Positions 1 through 6,591 are shown, counted from the first letter of the stretch. The stretch: DNA of 19,243 nucleotides from a bacterium (GCA_030672255.1 DAOVGU010000015.1:1-19243), one strand, 5' to 3'. The notes: generated by a model not told the origin, from the sequence alone. A program made the numbers and translations.

Positions 1-1
1 A

Positions 2-187
2 AAATGGTTTAATGAGCAGAAAGGCTATGGCTTCATTACCCCGGATGACGGAAGCAAAGATTGTTTTGTGCATCACAGTTCTATCAAAGGAGAAGGCTTC
101 AAGACCTTACAGGAAGGTGATAAGGTAGAATTTGAAATTACTGAAGGCGAAAAAGGACCACAAGCTTCTAACGTTGAGAAGGTTTAG
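2..187 (+). CDS. Cold-shock protein (CspA family), 5' end missing
   Basis: The window opens inside this gene; 61 residues and the TAG stop at 185-187 are visible, and the start lies upstream. Cold-shock proteins are single-domain beta-barrels of about 65-70 residues that bind single-stranded RNA and DNA and melt RNA structure. Both RNA-binding motifs are present: RNP1 as KGYGFIT and RNP2 as CFVHHSSI. The tail GPQASNVEKV matches the usual CspA-family ending. Only a few N-terminal residues are missing. A tRNA gene follows 26 bases after the stop on the same strand and may share the transcript. Family assignment is secure; the paralogue cannot be named. Confidence 0.93.
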   Translation, partial: KWFNEQKGYGFITPDDGSKDCFVHHSSIKGEGFKTLQEGDKVEFEITEGEKGPQASNVEKV

Positions 188-213
188 GATTAGAAAAGGC
201 TTTCCTGAACTTC

Positions 214-288
214 GGGCGCATAGCTCAGCCTGGTTAGAGCACTGTCCTGATAAGGCAGGGGTCGATGGTTCGAGTCCATCTGCGCCCA
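214..288 (+). tRNA. tRNA-Ile, anticodon GAT
   Basis: A full cloverleaf can be drawn. The acceptor stem GGGCGCA (214-220) pairs with TGCGCCC (281-287), and the discriminator is A288. The D-stem GCTC/GAGC is at 223-226 and 237-240. The anticodon stem CTGTC/GGCAG encloses the loop CTGATAA with anticodon GAT (249-251). The T-stem GATGG/CCATC encloses TTCGAGT. No 3' CCA is encoded, so CCA must be added after transcription. GAT with purine 37 is standard for tRNA-Ile. Confidence 0.96.
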
Positions 289-311
289 CTCGGAAAAGCA
301 AGTATAATGCG

Positions 312-325
312 GGATTCCTGAATCC
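312..325. repeat. Small hairpin after the tRNA
   Basis: GGATTC (312-317) and GAATCC (320-325) form a 6-bp stem with a 2-base loop 24 bases past the tRNA. No T-run follows, so it is not a clear intrinsic terminator. It may be a processing or 3'-end structure for the tRNA transcript. Confidence 0.4.
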
Positions 326-353
326 TGATAAATGGAAGGGGGGAAATTCTTTA

Positions 354-372
354 CCCCTGATTAAATCAGGGG
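354..372. repeat. Near-perfect palindrome between converging genes
   Basis: CCCCTGATT (354-362) and AATCAGGGG (364-372) are perfect inverted arms around one base. The palindrome abuts the stop codon (373-375) of the leftward DUF362 gene and lies downstream of the rightward tRNA. That position suits a bidirectional transcript end, but there is no U-tract on either side. A short dispersed palindrome is the alternative. Confidence 0.55.
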
Positions 373-1533
373 CTAAGAAATCATCCTTGCCAGCCAGGAG
401 CGTCTCAGCCTCATAGCTTCATATTCGCAGATCTCATGACAGGTGAAACACTGAATACACCTCTCATAATCAATTACAGGATAAGGCTTGAGTTCTATGG
501 CTTTGACGGGACATCTTTCTTCGCAGAGTCTACATTGCTTACATTTTTTCTTATCTGAGAGAGGATAAACCTTAAAAAATCTCATGCCAAAAGGTGCAAG
601 AATACGATAAAGGGTGCGGCGAGTCAGGCTTTTATAGCGTGAAGATTTCTTGAAATCTTTTCTTATAACTTCCTTCAAAGGAGCCCCTATTACCTCTATT
701 TCCTCAATTCCCTTTGGACCAAACCCCCTATTCATAGCTTCCACTGATGTATAGATTTCCGCTGGTTTATAGCCTACAATCTGGGAGGCAACCATATCAA
801 GAGCTACGGCATTAGAAGAGGCAAGGATAACCCCAAGAGGAAATGGTTCTCCCTGAGCAGGGCCTTCGCCTTCCATAGCTACTATTCCATCCATGATATT
901 TAAAGAAGGTTGACAGAGAGAATATATATCTACAACCGCCTTGGCGAAATCACGAGGGTCACCAGCTCTGTGGGCAATATTTCTATCTGAGACAGGAATG
1001 CAGCCAAAGAAATTTTTCACCGCCCCAGTGAGAAAGGTAAGTTCGTGAGTTTTAAGTTTAGGAAGGGAAAAAATGATATCAACCTCAAGTACAGGAACGG
1101 CAAGATTCACATCTTTAAGCCTCTCGCCATCCGGAATGGAGACTTTCCTATACCCCGATGAATTAAAATTTACTATCTCTGCACCTTCTTCCTCGGCTAT
1201 CTTCCGAAAACCTGTTATACTAAAAGCATCTTCTTTTTTTAAGGAAAGGCCCATTCCACCTGTAGACGCAGCATCACCAATGATGGGAACTCCACCTTTT
1301 TCTTTGATAAGCTTCACCATCGCCCTTACTACTTCAGGGTGAGTGGTAACAGCTTTCTCGGGAGGTTTTGCTGAGAGAAGATTTACTTTAAGAAGAACTC
1401 TATTTCCTGGTCTTACAAAGTTTTCTATTCCGCCTATTAAATCTATTGCTTCTTTAACTCTCCGGAATACCTCTTTTTTCTTATAGGTTGAACATCTGAC
1501 TATGGAAACTTTCAGGGGAAATATATGATTCAA
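373..1533 (-). CDS. DUF362 domain protein with C-terminal two-[4Fe-4S] ferredoxin domain
   Basis: The protein has 386 residues. The first 310 or so match the DUF362 family (N-terminal KVSIVRC, then NRVLLKVNLL and the aspartate-containing GDAAS). The end is a bacterial-type ferredoxin module with cysteines near 331/334/337/341 (CKQCRLCEERCP) and 359/362/365/369 (CIQCFTCHEIC), giving two CxxCxxCxxxC sets for two [4Fe-4S] clusters. DUF362 proteins are redox proteins of unknown substrate, common in anaerobes. No signal peptide is seen, so it is probably cytoplasmic. The start used is TTG (1531-1533), two bases after the TAG of the upstream EF-hand gene, which suggests translational coupling. No in-frame ATG lies nearby, and homologues usually begin at the KVSIV segment, which here is preceded by CTG. 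Confidence 0.9.
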   Translation of the reverse strand: MNHIFPLKVSIVRCSTYKKKEVFRRVKEAIDLIGGIENFVRPGNRVLLKVNLLSAKPPEKAVTTHPEVVRAMVKLIKEKGGVPIIGDAASTGGMGLSLKKEDAFSITGFRKIAEEEGAEIVNFNSSGYRKVSIPDGERLKDVNLAVPVLEVDIIFSLPKLKTHELTFLTGAVKNFFGCIPVSDRNIAHRAGDPRDFAKAVVDIYSLCQPSLNIMDGIVAMEGEGPAQGEPFPLGVILASSNAVALDMVASQIVGYKPAEIYTSVEAMNRGFGPKGIEEIEVIGAPLKEVIRKDFKKSSRYKSLTRRTLYRILAPFGMRFFKVYPLSDKKKCKQCRLCEERCPVKAIELKPYPVIDYERCIQCFTCHEICEYEAMRLRRSWLARMIS

Positions 1534-1535
1534 GA

Positions 1536-3653
1536 CTATTTTGATACAAGGTACCTGATTAAAAGATGGATGATACCGAAGGTAATGAGAAAGGTAACAA
1601 AAGCTATGATAACCAATCTTTTCAAACTATAGGAAGAATAACCCAACTTTCTTACAAACTCTGCTACCAGGTCTCTTCGCTGTTTACGCGAACCCTCGGG
1701 CAAACGCGGCAGATGAGTGAAAAACCTCCCAAGATTTGCACCCAGCCGCATGTGCAAATTTACTGCACAGCCTGCTGCTTCCAGAATGACGCTCAAATCT
1801 CTTTTACGTAGTTTAATAAAACCGATGATTGTGTTCGGCAATAAAACAAGGGCTACTATTCCCGCAAACACAATCATTGCGTGAACTGGCTTTACCTGGG
1901 AAAGTGTTTTAGTAATATAAGCAAGCGATGAGCCAAGAACTGCAATGGCGACGCTTCCTCCCAACATAAGATCACGTGCTACACTCGAGGCACCGGGGGC
2001 AAGAGGAGTTGCTCCCGTCTTAATCGGGCGTGATTTACCAAATTTCTCTATCTGGTTGCGGATGAAGCTCGCAAATTGGAGAAAGGGCGCTTTTATAGAC
2101 TCCAAGATGCTTATCGGGTTAGCAACTATATCTACTACCTGTGCATCCCACTCCTGGCCGTCCCTGCTAAAGAAAATGCCTCTTTTGCCAATATGAAGTC
2201 TGCCAGCATTGCCTGAGGTAACCGCAGTAACAATCTCAAATTTAATGTTTTCGCTCCGATGGCCGGTGATTTCCACATATAATAGATACATATAACTACC
2301 CGCTGCCATTTTTTTGTGTGCTTCTCGGTCTTGAAGTTGAAGTCTCATTGTAAAAGTCATCTCCCTCCCATCGATGATTAAGGTGCCTTCCTCAAAAAGA
2401 GAACGAACCACCGGATTATAGAAATTTGCAAAACTCACGAAATTGTTGGCCAACTCTATCAACCATCTCTGGTAAAGAATGAGTTTCTCTGTCTTACGTA
2501 TATCTTTCAACTCTTCAGCGACAGCCAGATCTTTTGCGATAAGTTTGCTCACTCGCTTTTTATAAGAGCCTTCAATATAGGTGCGCAGCTTATTTACACC
2601 CAGTTTTTCAACTTTAATTCCCTGCTTATTTTCTATCCACGCGCGGTATGGGGCAAAGATGGTTTTTACTTTATCCCACTGTTCTTTAGTGAGCTCTTTG
2701 ACCGCGGCACGTCTTAAAACTTTTTCTTTCAGCTCAGAGAAGCGCTTAACGTATAAAGGGTTAATCACTCCTTTCAGATCTAAGATGCCTTCTACCTCAG
2801 GCGGAGCCAACGGGGCATTTTTAAGACGGGTCTCCATCGCTTCTTTATCCGTAAAATCCATCTCCTCAAACTCCTTATCCCGAAGTTTCATCTGAGCTGC
2901 CACGCGTTCGTCAAACCTGACCATCGCACACTGTGTAAAATATTGTTCAATCTTATCCTCTAAGCTTATCACTAACTCATAGGCTTGCGGTGTTGCGGTT
3001 CCCCAGAACATAATTTCCGTGGCATTTTCTCCTTGAGGAATTTCTCCTCTGGATTTCCACGCAAGATGCTCTTCTGCTTCCTTAAAAAAGCTCTTCATCT
3101 GTTCCTCGCTAATCCCTGGTTTACCACTAACATCTGGAGTGGAGCCAATCGTCTCCATAACCGCAACAATGAACTGGGCAAGGTCAGGGTCATCTGCTGC
3201 TTCCGGAGTAATAACCCCATCTCCATTATTTACTGAGCCTGCGATAATAGTCTGCAAATCCCGGACCTGATTGAGGCTAATTTCCTTTGCCCCGGAAGCG
3301 TTGAGCTCGGTTAAAATCCGCTCTGCTGAGGCCCGCAATTTTTGACCTTCAGGGTGGCTGGTATTGATGTCATCAAACCTCAATACATCAGTACCCTCGG
3401 ATAAACGGCGATAATCCTTAAGCATCCGAAACAACCAGGCCTGGGCTGCTTTAAGTTCATCGGTCCGGATACGGCCATTTTGGTCAGTATCTACGTAAGA
3501 GGTAAATTTACGGTCGCAATTGAAAGTGTCAACTGGGATGCTGGTAGCTGCCCATAAAGCTTCATCGAGTGCCTGAATTTTTTCCAAATCCTCTGCATTT
3601 TCGATTCTTAGTTGGTAGCTTCCACCATAATTCTTGAATATAAATCGAGACAT
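1536..3653 (-). CDS. Membrane protein with EF-hand-like calcium site, function unknown
   Basis: A 705-residue protein of a family I cannot name. One good EF-hand loop, DTDQNGRIRTDE, lies at about residues 55-66 (Asp/Asp/Asn ligands, Gly at position 6, Glu at 12). A second, weaker one, NNGDGVITPEAA, lies near 142-153, so calcium binding by the N-terminal region is plausible. The middle 400 residues are charged and mostly helical, without recognisable catalytic motifs. The C-terminus has two hydrophobic segments at roughly 562-582 and 592-612, a basic stretch, and a last segment in residues 680-702 ending RYLVSK. There is no N-terminal signal peptide, so most of the chain is probably cytoplasmic and anchored at its end. 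A strong ribosome-binding site, AAGGAGGG, lies five bases before the ATG. The gene is followed within two bases by the DUF362 gene, so they form one unit. Confidence 0.85.
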   Translation of the reverse strand: MSRFIFKNYGGSYQLRIENAEDLEKIQALDEALWAATSIPVDTFNCDRKFTSYVDTDQNGRIRTDELKAAQAWLFRMLKDYRRLSEGTDVLRFDDINTSHPEGQKLRASAERILTELNASGAKEISLNQVRDLQTIIAGSVNNGDGVITPEAADDPDLAQFIVAVMETIGSTPDVSGKPGISEEQMKSFFKEAEEHLAWKSRGEIPQGENATEIMFWGTATPQAYELVISLEDKIEQYFTQCAMVRFDERVAAQMKLRDKEFEEMDFTDKEAMETRLKNAPLAPPEVEGILDLKGVINPLYVKRFSELKEKVLRRAAVKELTKEQWDKVKTIFAPYRAWIENKQGIKVEKLGVNKLRTYIEGSYKKRVSKLIAKDLAVAEELKDIRKTEKLILYQRWLIELANNFVSFANFYNPVVRSLFEEGTLIIDGREMTFTMRLQLQDREAHKKMAAGSYMYLLYVEITGHRSENIKFEIVTAVTSGNAGRLHIGKRGIFFSRDGQEWDAQVVDIVANPISILESIKAPFLQFASFIRNQIEKFGKSRPIKTGATPLAPGASSVARDLMLGGSVAIAVLGSSLAYITKTLSQVKPVHAMIVFAGIVALVLLPNTIIGFIKLRKRDLSVILEAAGCAVNLHMRLGANLGRFFTHLPRLPEGSRKQRRDLVAEFVRKLGYSSYSLKRLVIIAFVTFLITFGIIHLLIRYLVSK

Positions 3654-3703
3654 AAAAACCCTCCTTCTTTAATTTTTCGTATTGTCAAAAACTTTGCTAT
3701 TTT

Positions 3704-3727
3704 GGTAGTCGCAGGATTTATCCTGCG
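3704..3727 (+). repeat. REP hairpin with GTAG head, RAYT-flanking copy
   Basis: A 24-base unit: head GGTAGTC followed by a stem GCAGGA, loop TTTA, stem TCCTGC. It is a direct repeat of the left half of the element at 4214-4265: 19 of 24 bases match and stem changes are mostly compensated (A-T replaced by C-G; A-T by G-T). It lies just past the C-terminal end of the transposase gene. Confidence 0.8.
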
Positions 3728-3732
3728 TTTTT

Positions 3733-3849
3733 CTATGCAATAATTTCCTCTAAATCAAAATCTAACGAACCTTTAAAAGGATAATTTTCCCAATGGTTAA
3801 TCAAACCTTTTCTTACTGAATTATCCAAAATATTATATGTTTCTTTAAA
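3733..3849 (-). other. RAYT C-terminal segment in the -1 frame
   Basis: Reading from about 3849 in the frame one base back from the transposase frame continues the family's expected C-terminus: ILDNSVRKGLINHWENYP and on to a TAG at 3733-3735. Y1 transposases typically have YIxxNPVRKGLV and WxxYPxSS here. The shift point can be placed anywhere in about 15 bases. A single-base deletion or -1 ribosomal slippage at T_TTA_AAG (3843-3849) both explain it. Confidence 0.75.
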
Positions 3850-4331
3850 TCTTCGTCTTTTCTGTGGATATGGTCGTAAAAATCTTTCTGCCATCGTATT
3901 CCCTTTCTATTCTTGGACAACCAAAAACCTGTTTTTTGCTTAAACAGCACCACCGTTTTCCATAAATCTGCTTTCTCTGAGTTCCCCTCTAAAATCAGGT
4001 GTAAATGGTCTGGCATGAATATATATACCCAGTTTTTACAGTTGTACTTATTCTTTGTTTCTATTGTTTCTATCAGAATTTCTAAAAACTTATCAACTAT
4101 TGCTTTCTCAGTGAAAAAAGTTTTCTTCCCTTCAATACAGAGAGTAAAAGTCACCCTCACTCTACCCTCATAGCGATCCAAAGGTAATCTGTGCTTCCTT
4201 TCTCTCGCAGGCTGGTAGCCGCGGGCTTTAGCCTGTGTCTTCGCACCCTGAAGGGTGCGGCTACCACATTCCCTCCCCATATTATGAAGATTTTCCCCTT
4301 TATTTATAAGACTTTCCCGAGTTTTTATCAT
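3813..4331 (-). CDS. REP-associated tyrosine transposase (Y1/HUH, Transposase_17), frame broken at the C-terminus
   Basis: Y1 transposases of the IS200-like/RAYT group cut and join single-stranded DNA using an HUH metal site and one tyrosine. The HUH signature is MPDHLHLILEG, preceded by the conserved HRLPLDRYEGRVRVTFTLC strand region. The catalytic tyrosine candidate is in WQKDFYDHIHRKDED, the usual FYDH context. In this frame the protein ends prematurely with FWIIQ; the missing tail is in the -1 frame down to 3733. The N-terminus is odd: about 19 residues after the second Met (ATG at 4278-4280) are encoded by the REP palindrome at 4214-4265, so the native start may have been displaced. No good ribosome-binding site is seen before either Met. 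GTAG-headed REP units lie on both sides, as expected for a RAYT. Function is likely impaired unless frameshifting occurs. Confidence 0.85.
   Translation of the reverse strand: MIKTRESLINKGENLHNMGRECGSRTLQGAKTQAKARGYQPARERKHRLPLDRYEGRVRVTFTLCIEGKKTFFTEKAIVDKFLEILIETIETKNKYNCKNWVYIFMPDHLHLILEGNSEKADLWKTVVLFKQKTGFWLSKNRKGIRWQKDFYDHIHRKDEDLKKHIIFWIIQ
4214..4265. repeat. REPIN-like inverted pair of REP units
   Basis: The outer arms GGTAGCCGC (4214-4222) and GCGGCTACC (4257-4265) are perfect inverted repeats. Each leads into an inner hairpin: GGGC-TTTA-GCCT on the left and CGCACCC / GGGTGCG on the right. This is two GTAG-headed REP units in inverted orientation, the arrangement called a REPIN. It lies inside the open frame of the transposase, in its N-terminal region. 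Confidence 0.85.
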
Positions 4332-4367
4332 TTTATGGGCGGTATGAAATTAGGATCTGCGAAGCTT

Positions 4368-5852
4368 TCATTCCTTTACAGAAAGTTTTAATTTTCCATA
4401 CTTTGAGGGTGCTATAGCATCTACATGCTTTCTTGTAAATTGCCAGAGTGAGCTGACCGCATAGGTGCCTTGCTCAGTCCATCCTGTTGCTTCAACATAA
4501 TGTACATAGAATTTTATTTTATCACCTGGGTTAATAGTAATATCACAAGGATCTCCACTATTGAGTGGAATACACATTTCTACTGTATAACACCCTTCTC
4601 TTCCTAGAAGTCCCTTACTTGTATGGCTATAACAGCCCTCAATATCAACTCGATGAAACTCACGCCCCCATTTATGTAATGCCTTTTTAAAGGAACCATC
4701 AGTTAACCAAAAATTATATGGGTAGATCCCTTTATTATATTGAATATGAAGTATTTTTGAATCAATGATACCTGATTTAAAATCTAATGATATATGAAAA
4801 CTAGCAACTTGAAAATCTTCATTTACATATTTCCCTGGAACTATTACACACATATAAAGATTAACAGCATCATTCATAAAGCAAATACGAGCAGTTTTGT
4901 TTTTCTTGTCCCAGGCAAGAGCGTCATTTCTTCTCCCCCGTTTGAATGTCACTACATAGTAAAGTGGTATGGATGTAAAGTTTCCCCACTCACCTTCTTT
5001 GATTACTCCATCGATTTTTGGTGCTTTATTTACTACCCAATAGCTCCTCCAACTACTTTGAAAAGCCTTCTCAACCCTTTTAATTGTAGAGGGAGTAATT
5101 CTTTTTTCTGCCCCCTTCCTCACTATAATTTTCAAACCAGACTCTTCGAAACTGTTTTTCTCTTTACTGGTTGCCAATTTTCTCTCTATTGTTTTGAGTC
5201 TTGAAATAGTTGAGTGAAGGCAAATTTTTTCTATTTGTTGTACTGCCCCTGAAATTTGAGGGCGAGAACGGGGAGGAGGGTCGGGGCGAACACGAAAATC
5301 AGCATGTAGCCCAATTGCAGTATTACCTTGATGAGTATCACCACTCATAGGAGAAAGTATTAAATTCCCTTTTGTATCAGCCTCCAGATTTACCTTAAAT
5401 CTAAAGATAACACATTTATCTTCTTCACCTCGAGGTTGAGGAAACTTGATACTTGCATAAAGTTCATATATGCCTGGGATAATTTCTTCTATAGTTACAT
5501 TATAAAATTGTTCATCTAACTTAGCAAAATAGGCAGGTCGAGATCTATCCAAATCCCAAAATTTACCCCATTTGTCAGCCTTCTTTAACGGAATAAGGAT
5601 AAGCAATATTATATGGTCATTAGTTCGCATAATCACCCGACTACCAGCCGTTACTCCGAGGACTCCTTTCCCTTCGCCCTTATTTTCTGCCAGTTTTTCA
5701 TCAGAAATAACTCCCAACTTCTTCATTCTTTCCCATTCTTCAGGACTAAACATCTCTTTTTTTAATTCTGTTTCAGCCCTGGCTGTGCAATTAATAAAAA
5801 GGGGTCCAACAAGAATACTGCTAACCATCACTACCAGAATAAGTAATCTCAT
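4368..5852 (-). CDS. Secreted protein with CBM9-like C-terminal domain
   Basis: A 494-residue exported protein. The N-terminus MRLLILVVMVSSILVG...TARAE is a Sec signal peptide with likely cleavage after ARA (residue 26). There is no proper lipobox around Cys22. Residues 30-270 match nothing I recognise; a proline-rich linker DPPPRSRP is near 191-198 and a charged helix follows. From about residue 275 the sequence APKIDGVIKEGEWG begins a pattern typical of family-9-like carbohydrate-binding/DOMON-type beta-sandwiches: a start with DG...GEW, then ICFMNDAVNLYMCVIVP and FHISLDFKSG. It probably acts in the periplasm or at the surface. A strong Shine-Dalgarno AAGGAGG precedes the ATG by 11 bases and overlaps the stop of a short upstream frame. 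Confidence 0.8.
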   Translation of the reverse strand: MRLLILVVMVSSILVGPLFINCTARAETELKKEMFSPEEWERMKKLGVISDEKLAENKGEGKGVLGVTAGSRVIMRTNDHIILLILIPLKKADKWGKFWDLDRSRPAYFAKLDEQFYNVTIEEIIPGIYELYASIKFPQPRGEEDKCVIFRFKVNLEADTKGNLILSPMSGDTHQGNTAIGLHADFRVRPDPPPRSRPQISGAVQQIEKICLHSTISRLKTIERKLATSKEKNSFEESGLKIIVRKGAEKRITPSTIKRVEKAFQSSWRSYWVVNKAPKIDGVIKEGEWGNFTSIPLYYVVTFKRGRRNDALAWDKKNKTARICFMNDAVNLYMCVIVPGKYVNEDFQVASFHISLDFKSGIIDSKILHIQYNKGIYPYNFWLTDGSFKKALHKWGREFHRVDIEGCYSHTSKGLLGREGCYTVEMCIPLNSGDPCDITINPGDKIKFYVHYVEATGWTEQGTYAVSSLWQFTRKHVDAIAPSKYGKLKLSVKE

Positions 5853-5868
5853 TTTTTATTCTTCCTCC

Positions 5869-5931
5869 TTACATCCTTTCTGTATCCCTAAACATTTCTT
5901 CTTGATATTCCCGGAATTTCATTGCTTCCAT
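5869..5931 (-). CDS. Possible 20-residue leader ORF upstream of the secreted protein gene
   Basis: Starting at ATG 5929-5931, a 20-residue frame (MEAMKFREYQEE...RM) ends with a TAA that is part of the TAAGGAGG ribosome-binding site of the next gene. The open frame extends further upstream without a start codon and reads a hydrophobic stretch VGLIVIFL, so it may instead be the remnant of a longer lost gene. Stop/Shine-Dalgarno overlap favours coupled translation, but no independent ribosome-binding site is convincing. Confidence 0.3.
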   Translation of the reverse strand: MEAMKFREYQEEMFRDTERM

Positions 5932-6006
5932 ATAATCTTCCAGATCTTCTTTGTGGAGAAAAATTACGATGAGTCCTACAGTTCCACTTAGTGCGTTGGC
6001 GGGACA

Positions 6007-6036
6007 ATTATACCTCTTTCTTGACCTTTTGGTCAA
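6007..6036 (-). promoter_or_regulatory. Sigma-70-type promoter with palindrome over the -35 box
   Basis: On the minus strand: TTGACC (6031-6036), 18-base spacer, TATAAT (6007-6012). The -35 box is one arm of the palindrome TTGACC-AAAA-GGTCAA (6021-6036), a possible operator for a dimeric regulator. Transcription would start near 6000 and run into the secreted protein gene with a leader of about 150 bases. Confidence 0.7.
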
Positions 6037-6068
6037 TTGTTTCAAAGTGAAGTAATCTCATGAAGTGA

Positions 6069-6100
6069 GGGATTGCCACGCCCTTTGGGCTCGCAATGAC
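6069..6100. repeat. Dispersed palindromic repeat, GTCATTGCGAG type
   Basis: Read on the minus strand it begins GTCATTGCGAG and ends GGCAATCCC, with a central GCCC-TTT-GGGC hairpin and outer ATTGC/GCAAT pairing. Repeats of this form occur in many unrelated bacterial genomes, from memory. It does not share the GTAG head of the REP units elsewhere in this window. Confidence 0.55.
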
Positions 6101-6315
6101 GTGGTTCAATACTTACGAAAAGAAAGCCAAAACGGTATGGTGATTTGGGGATTTTAAGGGTATTCTGAGAGAGTAGGGCAGTGTAACAGCGTAAAACTAT
6201 TCTTTAGGGACCGCGGAGGATTTGAAAGGAGCAAAGGTTTTCATATAAAGTTAAATAACATAGAAATCAGCGATTGAAACAGCGACAGCAGTTTTCGATT
6301 CGCTGCATTGATTGG

Positions 6316-6591
6316 TTATGCAAAAATTTTGATATTATCGTGTAAGAATTCAGGCGCGAGATCGGCTCCATTTTCCCAAACGATAGTCCCTAAAATTGGA
6401 TCAACCCTGAATGATTTAAATAATTTCTTGTCTCTCAGCGGACCAAAAATTTCGCCTTCTAATTCATCTTTAAGGTCAATCTCTCCTTCAATGCCATCGT
6501 TAAAACGAAGCCATATCACATAGTCATGAAGGTATTTTGCCTTTTTAACATGTAAAATCATAATACCAAAAAATCTACTTATGATAGGCAT
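6316..6591 (-). CDS. DUF2442 protein with DUF4160-like first residues
   Basis: A 91-residue protein. From residue 11 on (MILHVKKAKYLHDYVIWLRF) it is a standard DUF2442 protein, including the hallmark segment DPILGTIVWENGADLAPEFL. DUF2442 genes usually sit next to a DUF4160 gene in a presumed toxin-antitoxin-like pair. The first ten residues, MPIISRFFGI, match the start of DUF4160 proteins instead, and no DUF4160 body is present. This suggests that a deletion joined the first codons of DUF4160 to the ATG of DUF2442. The ribosome-binding site GGAAAG lies nine bases before the start and a TATAAT box about 24 bases upstream, so the fusion is probably still expressed. Confidence 0.85.
   Translation of the reverse strand: MPIISRFFGIMILHVKKAKYLHDYVIWLRFNDGIEGEIDLKDELEGEIFGPLRDKKLFKSFRVDPILGTIVWENGADLAPEFLHDNIKIFA

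Larger units (their letters stand above)
5932..6315. other. Gene-poor stretch between the secreted protein and DUF2442 genes
   Basis: It holds a good minus-strand promoter (6007-6036) and a GTCATTGCGAG-type palindromic repeat (6069-6100). From 6101 to 6315 I see no gene, RNA or clear repeat. Confidence 0.6.

Noticed and set aside
354..372. Rho-independent terminator
   Set aside because: Strong stem but no T-run on either strand after it, so recorded only as a palindrome.
107..416. Open frames on both strands across the cold-shock gene end and tRNA (64 and 94 residues)
   Set aside because: They read through the tRNA-Ile gene; the minus-strand VGADGLEPSTPALSG peptide is the familiar spurious product of an antisense tRNA.
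4794..5204. 136-residue plus-strand open frame
   Set aside because: Antisense to the secreted-protein gene, with low-complexity hydrophobic sequence and no ribosome-binding site.
5785..5790. Lipoprotein lipobox in the secreted protein (Cys22)
   Set aside because: The residues before it (FIN) do not fit a lipobox, and a normal AxA cleavage site follows.
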